NCBI GenBank assembly: GCA_943325435.2
Contig: CALPPK020000107.1
Span: 1-5,487, forward strand
Source: Bifidobacterium breve
Lineage (GTDB): Bacteria > Actinomycetota > Acidimicrobiia > Acidimicrobiales > Ilumatobacteraceae
DNA: 5,487 nucleotides
Direction of reading: 5' to 3'
Positions 1-5,304 of the stretch are shown in pieces. Position 1 is the stretch's first letter. Every line of letters starts with the position of its first letter. The notes under the pieces are model-generated. The model made no database searches and was not told the origin of the DNA. It saw nothing but the letters and a program-made list of their open reading frames with translations. The position numbers and the translations under genes were made by a program.

Positions 1-255
1 CTTGTCGCTAATGCTGTTGATGATGAAACAATTGGTGTTGCAGGCGCAATGCAACAGTTGTTGTCACAAATGGGTGCAGTACTTGGTTCCACAGTGATGA
101 TTTCCGTACACGAAATGACTGTGGGATCTACGACAGTGGTTCGCAGTTATGGCATCGCATTGTTGTTTGGAGCAGGCACTGCAACTGCTGCAGCCTTGCT
201 TGCAACTCGTCTGACACCCACCGATAGGTCGGCCGATGCGTTGGCCAAAGCTTAA
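1..255 (+). CDS. C-terminal fragment of a probable MFS-type membrane transporter (5' end outside window)
   Basis: The reading frame is open from base 1 to a TAA at 253-255, so 84 residues of a longer protein are visible. The stretch beginning ANAVDDETIGVAGAMQQL and continuing SQMGAVLGSTVMISV resembles the late-helix region of drug/proton antiporters of the major facilitator superfamily, where an acidic loop is followed by a helix rich in G, A and Q residues (family knowledge). A second hydrophobic segment, around residues 52-71 of the fragment (YGIALLFGAGTATAAALLAT), would be the last membrane helix, followed by a short polar cytoplasmic tail ending ADALAKA. The methionine at 49-51 lies inside this pattern and is probably not the start. 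The stop overlaps the stop of the convergent SCP2 gene. The substrate cannot be told from this fragment, and another polytopic transporter family is possible. Confidence 0.62.
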   Translation, partial: LVANAVDDETIGVAGAMQQLLSQMGAVLGSTVMISVHEMTVGSTTVVRSYGIALLFGAGTATAAALLATRLTPTDRSADALAKA

Positions 256-659
256 GCAGTGATTGCTTTTATCTCTGCGGCTACTGCTTCTGTAGTTTCA
301 GTTTGAGGCAACGAAGTTTGCATCACCATTAAGCGAGTGATGTCACCTTCAACTTTGATGCGTCCGGCCATGAATGCTTGCATGCTTGCTGTGGGGTCTT
401 GCTCAACAAAAAGTTTGCGTGCAGTTTCGTAATCAGTCGTAACCGTGAGATCTGATTCCTCGATAGATCCCAATTCCATTTCTAGACTGCCGTTCGATGT
501 GTCGATATAGGCCGAGATGGAGCCATCGCCAAATGGGACCTTCGTGGTAATCACATTGATGCGGACAACGACATCAATGACTGGTACATCGCCTGAATAC
601 CTGTGACGGATGTCGCGAGCGGCTTCAATCCATGATTCTGAGAGAAATTGATGGCTCAT
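252..659 (-). CDS. Small SCP2 sterol-carrier-domain protein
   Basis: This 135-residue protein is essentially one SCP2-like lipid-binding domain. The diagnostic part is residues about 69-113: an acidic beta strand (ESDLTVTTDYETARKLF), then DPTASMQAFMAGRIKVEGD and ITRLMVMQTSLP. The pattern 'dyeta..l...dp..ammaG+IkveGD' is the most conserved piece of SCP2 domains (family knowledge). Residues 1-40 are more variable, and there is no signal peptide or membrane segment, so it is probably cytosolic. Such stand-alone proteins are common in actinobacteria and are thought to bind hydrophobic ligands such as fatty acyl chains; the ligand here is unknown. The ATG start is supported by AGGA (666-669) six bases upstream. 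A possible promoter lies at 682-711. The gene is divergent from serA, and its stop codon overlaps that of the transporter to its left. Confidence 0.85.
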   Translation of the reverse strand: MSHQFLSESWIEAARDIRHRYSGDVPVIDVVVRINVITTKVPFGDGSISAYIDTSNGSLEMELGSIEESDLTVTTDYETARKLFVEQDPTASMQAFMAGRIKVEGDITRLMVMQTSLPQTETTEAVAAEIKAITA

Positions 660-681
660 TTTGGGTCCTATCGGGAAAGAA

Positions 682-711
682 ACTTTACGGATTGTTCAAT
701 CCATGTCACAA
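682..711 (-). promoter_or_regulatory. Candidate sigma70-type promoter for the SCP2 gene
   Basis: Reading the minus strand, TTGTGA (706-711) and TAAAGT (682-687) are separated by 18 bases, a reasonable fit to -35 and -10 elements. Transcription would start at about 675, leaving a short leader with the AGGA ribosome binding site. The inverted repeat at 689-702 falls inside the spacer. This is a pattern match only. Confidence 0.35.
689..702. repeat. Inverted repeat GGATTG-TT-CAATCC in the divergent spacer
   Basis: Two perfect 6-base arms (689-694 and 697-702) surround a 2-base centre. It sits between two divergent genes and within the spacer of the suggested SCP2 promoter, so a dimeric repressor site is possible. 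A chance palindrome is also possible in AT-rich intergenic DNA. Confidence 0.4.
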
Positions 712-740
712 ACCACGACGCTAGCGATAAGAATTGACAA

Positions 741-2312
741 ATGTCCAGAATCTTGGTGTCAGAAGAATTAGCCGAAAGCGGACTCAGCAAATTGCGTGCT
801 GCTGGTCACGAAGTAGACGTGCAGGTGGGACTCACCCCTGAACAGCTTCAAGTGGCAATCAAGGGCGCCCACGCTCTCATCGTGCGCTCTGCCACACAAG
901 TGGACGACGCTCTTCTGGCGGCCGCTGATGACCTAGTTGTAGTCGGACGAGCCGGTGTTGGTCTTGACAATGTTGACGTTGAATCAGCCACCCGTCGTGG
1001 CGTCATGGTGTCGAATGCTCCCGAGTCAAACATCGTGTCTGCCGCGGAACACACCATGGCCATGTTGTTGGCAGTTGCTCGCAACGTGCCTCAGGCTCAC
1101 GCAGCCTTGGTGCAAGGTCGCTGGGAGCGCAGCAAGTGGGAAGGCGTCGAGTTGTTCGACAAGACCCTCGGAGTAGTTGGTCTTGGTCGTATTGGCAAAT
1201 TAGTGGCACAACGCGCTGCGGCATTTGGCATGAAGGTGATTGCGTTCGACCCGTTCGTCTCTGAAGAACGTGCTCGCGCAATGAACATTGATCTGGCGGA
1301 ACTTAATGACCTGGTCAAGCGTTCTGATTTCATCACCGTGCATTTGCCAAAGAACAAAGACACTGTCAACTTGTTTGATGCAAAAATGCTCGCGACAGCT
1401 AAGCCATCACTTCGCATCATCAACGTTGCTCGCGGTGGAATCATTAATGAAGCTGATCTTGCTGAAGCAGTAAAGAATGGCGTCATTGCTGGTGCAGCTC
1501 TTGATGTGTTCGACAAAGAGCCAACCACGGAGTCGCCGTTGTTTCAGGTGCCTGGAATTGTTGTGACTCCACACCTCGGTGCAAGTACAACCGAGGCGCA
1601 GGACCGTGCTGGTGACCACATTGCCGACCAAATTCTTCTTGCTCTTGCTGGTGACTTCGTTCCATACGCCGTCAATATTTCGGCTGCAGATGCGAATGAA
1701 ACGTTGAAGCCATACTTGCCACTGGCAGAACGCCTTGGTCGTCTCTTTTCATCAGCAGCAGGCGATATTTCTGAATTGGAGATCATTGCCACTGGTGAAA
1801 TTGCTGGATACGACACACGCATTCTGACGCTCAGTGCGTTGAAAGGTTTCTTCTCGGCCCGCCACGATGATGCGGTTACCTATGTGAATGCACCACAAAT
1901 TGCGGCAGCCCAGAAGGTAACCATCAAAGAAAACAAAGTCACGAACTCAGGCTCAAACAGTGACTATGTAAACCTCATTACTTTGCGCGCCGGTACGCAC
2001 AGCATTGCCGCCACTCTCGTTGGTCCTCGTCGCCAAGCACGTCTAGTCATGGTCGATGACCACATGACAGACGTTCCGCCGTCTGATCACATGCTTGTTG
2101 TTCGCAATGACGACCGCCCTGGAGTTATCGGACTCGTTGGAACACTTCTGGGCGCTCACAACGTGAACATTGCAGACATGGACGTGGGTCGTGCACTCAC
2201 TCCAGGAACAGCGTTGATGGTGATTGCAACAACTGATGAAACATCAGATTCAGTGCTTGATGAACTCCGTGCAAAGCCTGGAATCATTGAAGTAACTGCT
2301 CTACACAGTTAA
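741..2312 (+). CDS. serA: D-3-phosphoglycerate dehydrogenase (long, ACT-domain type)
   Basis: The enzyme oxidises 3-phosphoglycerate to 3-phosphohydroxypyruvate with NAD, the first step of the phosphorylated serine pathway in the cytosol. The 523 residues match the long actinobacterial form. The N-terminal substrate domain includes [12 protein letters not shown] (68-79). The NAD-binding fold carries GLGRIG (147-152), with D170 at the end of the next strand. The expected catalytic residues of the 2-hydroxyacid dehydrogenase family are visible: R231 in NVARGG, E260 in DVFDKEP and H278 in PHLGAST. Residues about 300-445 correspond to the inserted allosteric/substrate-binding domain, and 449-523 ([21 protein letters not shown]) form an ACT domain, which in relatives mediates inhibition by serine. 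No clear Shine-Dalgarno sequence precedes the ATG. TAAGAAT (728-734) ends six bases upstream, so leaderless translation is possible. The stop lies 5 bp from the convergent pyrF stop, with no terminator hairpin between. Confidence 0.97.
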   Translation: MSRILVSEELAESGLSKLRAAGHEVDVQVGLTPEQLQVAIKGAHALIVRSATQVDDALLAAADDLVVVGRAGVGLDNVDVESATRRGVMVSNAPESNIVSAAEHTMAMLLAVARNVPQAHAALVQGRWERSKWEGVELFDKTLGVVGLGRIGKLVAQRAAAFGMKVIAFDPFVSEERARAMNIDLAELNDLVKRSDFITVHLPKNKDTVNLFDAKMLATAKPSLRIINVARGGIINEADLAEAVKNGVIAGAALDVFDKEPTTESPLFQVPGIVVTPHLGASTTEAQDRAGDHIADQILLALAGDFVPYAVNISAADANETLKPYLPLAERLGRLFSSAAGDISELEIIATGEIAGYDTRILTLSALKGFFSARHDDAVTYVNAPQIAAAQKVTIKENKVTNSGSNSDYVNLITLRAGTHSIAATLVGPRRQARLVMVDDHMTDVPPSDHMLVVRNDDRPGVIGLVGTLLGAHNVNIADMDVGRALTPGTALMVIATTDETSDSVLDELRAKPGIIEVTALHS

Positions 2313-2317
2313 AGAAG

Positions 2318-3127
2318 TTAACGAGCGGCGCGAAGTGCGTCGCGGGTTTCGCGAGCAACGCGAGCAGCGGCTGGCATTGGGTCAACCGCATCTGCATACA
2401 AAATTGCGCGCGATGAATTCACAATGAGGCCAGTGCCATGTGAATTGGCACCATTCTTCACAACGTCTTCGGGACTTCCGCCCTGTGCGCCGACACCAGG
2501 GACGAGTAATGGCATGTCGCCAACGATTGCTCGTACTTCGGCAAGCTCTGCTGGGTAGGTAGCGCCAACCACTAAGGCAACTTCGCCTTTGTGAGACCAT
2601 TCGTCCGCGGCGCGTTGTGCCACATGTTGATACAGCGGTTTTCCATCAATCAGTTGTGATTGAAATTCACCACTGCCTGCATTCGATGTGCGACACAAAA
2701 CAATTGCTGCACCTTTTGGATGTACGAGGTACGGCTCTATGGTGTCGCCACCCATGTATGGGTTCACAGTGACTGCGTGTGCGCCGTAACGATCGAATGC
2801 TTCATGTGCATACATGGTTGCGGTGTCACCAATGTCGCCGCGCTTCGCATCAAGAATGATGGGGATAGTGGGGTAGTTGCTTCGAATGTATTCGCAGATT
2901 CGTTCTAGTTGAGGTTCAGCGCGGGCGGCAGCGAAGTATGCAATCTGTGGTTTGAACGCACATGCATATTGTGCAGTTGCGTCAATGATGTCGATACAAA
3001 AGTATTCAATGCCGTCAGCGTCAGGTGAGTAGTGATGAGTCAGACGATGCGGATCAGGATCTAGTCCGACACACAACAACGAATCAGCCTCTTGCCAGCG
3101 AGCCGTGAGAAGCGAAGTGAAAGACAA
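2318..3127 (-). CDS. pyrF: Orotidine 5'-phosphate decarboxylase, type 2 (mycobacterial form), TTG start
   Basis: The enzyme decarboxylates OMP to UMP, the last step of de novo pyrimidine synthesis, in the cytosol. Visible motifs are GLDPD (21-25), AFKPQIAYF (57-65, with the conserved K59), the signature [11 protein letters not shown] (92-102, with catalytic D93, K95 and D98), the phosphate-loop region VPGVGAQGG (209-217) and NSSR (237-240). The spacing and the 269-residue length fit the long type 2 family rather than the short E. coli type. The start must be the TTG at 3125-3127: the ferredoxin stop TGA is in frame just two codons upstream, the next ATG is at residue 105, past the active site, and GAAGG (3135-3139) lies seven bases before the TTG. 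The ribosome binding site lies within the last codons of the ferredoxin gene, so translation is probably coupled. No other pyr gene is adjacent. Confidence 0.95.
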   Translation of the reverse strand: MSFTSLLTARWQEADSLLCVGLDPDPHRLTHHYSPDADGIEYFCIDIIDATAQYACAFKPQIAYFAAARAEPQLERICEYIRSNYPTIPIILDAKRGDIGDTATMYAHEAFDRYGAHAVTVNPYMGGDTIEPYLVHPKGAAIVLCRTSNAGSGEFQSQLIDGKPLYQHVAQRAADEWSHKGEVALVVGATYPAELAEVRAIVGDMPLLVPGVGAQGGSPEDVVKNGANSHGTGLIVNSSRAILYADAVDPMPAAARVARETRDALRAAR

Positions 3128-3130
3128 GGC

Positions 3131-3322
3131 TCAGCCTTCGATGGTGATGGCGGCAGTAGGGCAGAGGTCAGAAGCTTGTGTGACCTTCTCGCGCAATTCT
3201 TCACCTGGCGATTCAATCAATACGTAGAGATAGCCGTCTGAGCGGACTTCGAATACTTCAGGGCAGATTTGTGTGCAGGCACCTGTCGATGCGCAAATGT
3301 CATAGTCAACGACGACTTTCAT
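3131..3322 (-). CDS. Small [3Fe-4S]-type ferredoxin
   Basis: This 63-residue acidic protein has the single-cluster ferredoxin pattern C10-x5-C16-x3-C20-P near the start and C54-P near the end. The second cysteine of a normal CxxCxxC motif is replaced by T13, which in this family predicts a [3Fe-4S] cluster held by C10, C16 and C54. C20 corresponds to a cysteine that is not a ligand in Desulfovibrio gigas ferredoxin II (family knowledge, positional inference). Actinobacterial proteins of this type pass electrons to cytochrome P450s and other oxygenases, but no such partner is in this window. The start is well supported by AAAGGAG (3329-3335) six bases before the ATG. It lies 45 bp after leuA and 3 bp before pyrF on the same strand, so co-transcription with both is likely. 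Confidence 0.9.
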   Translation of the reverse strand: MKVVVDYDICASTGACTQICPEVFEVRSDGYLYVLIESPGEELREKVTQASDLCPTAAITIEG

Positions 3323-3335
3323 ATTGGGCTCCTTT

Positions 3336-3360
3336 GTTCCGTACCGAACTTAGTCGGAAC
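3336..3360. repeat. Inverted repeats between leuA and the ferredoxin gene
   Basis: GTTCCG (3336-3341) and CGGAAC (3355-3360) are perfect 6-base complements around a 13-base loop. The left part, GTTCCGTACCGAAC (3336-3349), is also a 14-base palindrome with one mismatched pair. The element ends right beside the ferredoxin ribosome binding site and begins 7 bases after the leuA stop. There is no U tract on the minus strand, so it is not a standard intrinsic terminator. It could be a processing or weak regulatory hairpin, or an operator. Confidence 0.45.
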
Positions 3361-3367
3361 AGAGTGC

Positions 3368-5059
3368 TTACGAGTCCTTTAAGTGGCGTTCGTAGGCGGC
3401 AAGTACCGCGCGCAGAACCGCTGACGTGGTGTTCGGGTCTGTGCCGAGGCCCCACAAAGCGTCGCTATTGCCGTTCTTCATTTCCACGTACGCAACGGCC
3501 GTGGCCTCAGAGCCCTGACCCATTGCGTGTTCGCTGTAATCGACAACATCGATTTTGGCATTCAATCCTGAGTTCACGGCATGGACAAACGCATCAACGG
3601 GACCGTTGCCTTCGCCTGAAACGGTGGTGTGAACGCCATCAATAACAAGTTGCGCGGTGATGGTGGTGCGTGAAGTGGCAGAGTCGCTACGCATCTCATG
3701 GCTATCAAGTTTGATGCGTGGCTCTGTTGGCAAATACTCAGCGCTGAATGCATCCCAAATTGCTGTGGGGCTTACAACTGTTCCGGAATCTTCCGTGATG
3801 TGCTGAATGGTTTGTGAGAATTCAATTTGAAGCCGACGTGGCAGGTCGAAACCGTGTTCTTCTTTCATGATGTACGCAACGCCACCTTTACCTGACTGGC
3901 TATTCACGCGAATGACTGCTTCGTAACTGCGGCCAACATGCTTTGGATCAATTGGCAAATAGGGAACGCCCCATTTGTCGTAATCCTTCGACAGCGCAGT
4001 GAGTCCCTTCTTGATTGCATCTTGGTGACTGCCAGAAAATGACGTGTACACCAAGTCGCCAACGTATGGGTGACGTGCAGAGACGTCCAAACGGTTGCAG
4101 TACTCAGCAACGCGGCGAAGTGAATCGATGTCAGTGATATCAAGTTCAGGGTCAACACCATTCATGAACATGTTCATGGCGATGTTGATGATGTCAACGT
4201 TTCCGGTGCGCTCACCATTTCCGAACAATGTGCCTTCCACGCGATCCGCCCCGGCCATGATGCCAAATTCTGCGGCAGCAGTGGCAGTGCCGCGGTCATT
4301 ATGTGGGTGCAACGAGATCACAACTGTTTCGCGACGTGGAATATTGCGAATAAACCATTCAATAACATCGCCATAGACGTTTGGTGTGTAGCACTCAACA
4401 GTCGCTGGCAAGTTCAAAACCAATGGGTTCTCTTTTGTTGGCTTGAGTACATCCATAACTGCGGTACAAATCTCAATGGCGTATTCAGGCTCCGTCAAAG
4501 TAAAGCTTTCGGGTGAATACTCGTATCGCACGTTGGTGCCAGCCAACATTGGTTCGAATTCCTGACACAGTTTCGCTGCATCAACAGCAATCTGTGTGAT
4601 GCCAACTTTATCCAAGCCGAACACGACGTCACGCTGCAGAGGGTTTGTCGAGTTATAGAAATGAACGATTGCGTTCTTTGCACCTTTGAGGCATTCGTAC
4701 GTGCGCTGGATTAATTCTGCTCGGCATTGAACCAACACTTGAATGGTGACGTCGTCAGGGATGAGGTCTTCTTCAATAATCTGACGAACGAAATCAAAGT
4801 CAGGTTGGCTAGCTGCAGGGAATCCAACTTCAATTTCTTTGAAGCCCATGTTGACCAGAGTTTTGAACATGCGCATTTTGCGCTCCGGGTCCATCGGGTC
4901 AATGAGGGCTTGGTTGCCGTCGCGCAAGTCAACACTGCACCACAACGGCGCCTTGGTGATGGTGGTGTTTGGCCAAGTGCGATCGGTGAGGACGACCGGA
5001 ATGAACGGCGTGTACTTGGCGAAGGCCATTTGTTTTGGTGTCACATTTTGTGGAGGCAT
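3368..5059 (-). CDS. leuA: 2-isopropylmalate synthase (long actinobacterial type)
   Basis: The enzyme condenses acetyl-CoA with 2-ketoisovalerate to 2-isopropylmalate, the committed step of leucine synthesis. The 563 residues show an N-terminal extension and then the TIM-barrel catalytic domain: SVDLRDGNQAL (42-52, where D47 is the expected metal ligand and R46 the catalytic arginine), the HxH pair H251 and H253 in SLHPHNDRG, and GNGERTGN (280-287). After a linker, about residues 430-563 form the LeuA dimer/regulatory domain with SGEGNGPVDAF (481-491), the site of leucine feedback inhibition in relatives. The motif order and length match the Mycobacterium and Corynebacterium form. The ATG is preceded by AAGGAA (5066-5071) at six bases. 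Upstream lies a leucine leader peptide and terminator, so transcription is probably also controlled by attenuation. The ferredoxin and pyrF follow on the same strand. Confidence 0.97.
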   Translation of the reverse strand: MPPQNVTPKQMAFAKYTPFIPVVLTDRTWPNTTITKAPLWCSVDLRDGNQALIDPMDPERKMRMFKTLVNMGFKEIEVGFPAASQPDFDFVRQIIEEDLIPDDVTIQVLVQCRAELIQRTYECLKGAKNAIVHFYNSTNPLQRDVVFGLDKVGITQIAVDAAKLCQEFEPMLAGTNVRYEYSPESFTLTEPEYAIEICTAVMDVLKPTKENPLVLNLPATVECYTPNVYGDVIEWFIRNIPRRETVVISLHPHNDRGTATAAAEFGIMAGADRVEGTLFGNGERTGNVDIINIAMNMFMNGVDPELDITDIDSLRRVAEYCNRLDVSARHPYVGDLVYTSFSGSHQDAIKKGLTALSKDYDKWGVPYLPIDPKHVGRSYEAVIRVNSQSGKGGVAYIMKEEHGFDLPRRLQIEFSQTIQHITEDSGTVVSPTAIWDAFSAEYLPTEPRIKLDSHEMRSDSATSRTTITAQLVIDGVHTTVSGEGNGPVDAFVHAVNSGLNAKIDVVDYSEHAMGQGSEATAVAYVEMKNGNSDALWGLGTDPNTTSAVLRAVLAAYERHLKDS

Positions 5060-5107
5060 TGTGGGTTCCTTGGATAGAGGTGGAGGAGAGAACTGTTCTG
5101 GACAAAG

Positions 5108-5138
5108 AAAAAACCCCCTGACCAGAGGCAGGAGGTTT
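5108..5138 (-). terminator. Intrinsic terminator (attenuator) upstream of leuA
   Basis: On the minus strand AAACCTCCTG (5129-5138) pairs with CAGGGGGTTT (5111-5120) to give a 10-bp stem with one T-G wobble and an 8-base loop. A run of six T residues (5108-5113) overlaps the end of the stem, followed by CTTTG. The direction of the T run shows that it acts on leftward transcription. It ends about 50 bases before leuA and follows a Leu-rich leader peptide, so it is best read as the attenuator of leuA rather than simply the end of the upstream small gene. Confidence 0.88.
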
Positions 5139-5166
5139 CGACAGCAACGATATGCGGCTGCTGCCG
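5139..5166 (-). promoter_or_regulatory. Leader hairpin directly after the leader-peptide stop codon
   Basis: CGGCAGCAGC (5157-5166) can pair with GTTGCTGTCG (5139-5148) over 10 bp, with two G-U wobbles and an 8-base loop. The stem starts at the base after the leader stop codon, so a ribosome paused there would melt its first arm. The same first arm (GGCAGCAG, 5158-5165) can alternatively pair with CTCCTGCC (5126-5133) in the terminator, with one C-C mismatch. That would be a plausible antiterminator. The hairpin is seen in the sequence; the switching is inference. Confidence 0.65.
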
Positions 5167-5199
5167 TTACATAAGGAGGAGCAGGTGCGTGCGAGTCAT
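5167..5199 (-). CDS. leuL: Leucine leader peptide MTRTHLLLLM of the leuA attenuator
   Basis: ATG at 5197-5199 opens an 11-codon frame ending in TAA (5167-5169). Its product has four consecutive leucines coded CTG-CTC-CTC-CTT (5173-5184), then Met and stop. A short peptide with a run of the pathway's end-product amino acid, followed by a hairpin and an intrinsic terminator before the first gene of that pathway, is the hallmark of ribosome-mediated attenuation, as known for leu, ilv and trp leaders in enterobacteria and corynebacteria. With scarce charged leucyl-tRNA the ribosome would stall on these codons and favour read-through into leuA. No Shine-Dalgarno sequence is visible upstream. A -10-like box eight bases before the ATG suggests a leaderless or near-leaderless transcript. 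The peptide itself is probably not functional. Confidence 0.87.
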   Translation of the reverse strand: MTRTHLLLLM

Positions 5200-5259
5200 T
5201 ACGGCAAAGGTTAGCCCGATGTCGGGGCGTGCGCTACCCCCAAAGGGGCCACGTAATGA
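5196..5259. repeat. Long-spaced 8-bp inverted repeat enclosing two GC-rich hairpins
   Basis: TCATTACG (5196-5203) and CGTAATGA (5252-5259) are exact complements 48 bases apart. The left arm contains the leuL start codon. Between them lie CCCGA-TG-TCGGG (5215-5226) and CCCC-AAA-GGGG (5238-5248), both perfect inverted repeats. In a transcript arriving from the right this would fold as a closing stem with two inner hairpins. In DNA it overlaps the proposed leuL promoter. The arms are seen directly; any function is inference. Confidence 0.5.
5208..5213 (-). promoter_or_regulatory. Candidate -10 element for the leuL-leuA transcript
   Basis: TAACCT on the minus strand fits the TANNNT -10 pattern used in actinobacteria. 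It is followed by eight bases and then the leader ATG, so transcription would start at or within a couple of bases of the leader start codon. The base run 17 bases upstream (TAGCGC) is a poor -35 match, which is tolerated in many actinobacterial promoters. The lack of a ribosome binding site fits leaderless initiation. A promoter further right, shared with the 50-codon gene, remains possible. Confidence 0.45.
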
Positions 5260-5274
5260 TTGCTCAACCCGATG
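5215..5274 (-). repeat. Imperfect direct repeat with core CATCGGG
   Basis: On the minus strand CATCGGGTTGAGC (5262-5274) and CATCGGGCTAACC (5209-5221) share 10 of 13 bases, 53 bases apart. The second copy runs into the proposed -10 element. They could be paired protein-binding sites, or by-products of the inverted repeats in the same region. Confidence 0.3.
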
Positions 5275-5304
5275 GGGAGCTAGGAAGTCTGAGAAAAGAC
5301 TGAG

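Noticed and set aside
848..1822. Several long open frames on the minus strand and in other plus frames inside serA
   Set aside because: They lie wholly within the strongly supported serA coding region and have low-complexity, Arg/Ser/Thr-rich translations typical of shadow frames.
2313..2345. Possible terminator between serA and pyrF
   Set aside because: Only 5 bp separate the two stops. GC-rich repeats at the end of pyrF (around 2325-2365) can form small stems but lack a T tract in either direction.
3271..3645. 124-codon plus-strand frame crossing the ferredoxin start and the leuA 3' end
   Set aside because: It overlaps two recognised genes on the opposite strand, and its Arg-rich translation matches no family I know.
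4727..5174. Plus-strand frames of 116 and 111 codons over the leuA 5' end and leader
   Set aside because: They are antisense to the conserved leuA catalytic domain and to the attenuator, and have no recognisable product.
5173..5214. On the plus strand AAGGAGGAG (5173-5181) looks like a perfect ribosome binding site before GTG starts at 5185 and 5189
   Set aside because: These bases are the complement of the leuL Leu codons. The plus-strand frames are short (9 and 39 codons) with no recognisable product, while the minus strand has a coherent leader peptide, hairpin and terminator in front of leuA.
5285..5300. Small inverted repeat AGTCT...AGACT just after the 50-codon gene as its terminator
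   Set aside because: The stem has only 5 weak base pairs and no T run follows it on the minus strand, so it does not qualify as an intrinsic terminator.
5060..5304. T-box or other metabolite riboswitch upstream of leuA
   Set aside because: I see no T-box core sequence or conserved riboswitch motif that I recognise, and the Leu-rich leader peptide explains the terminator.
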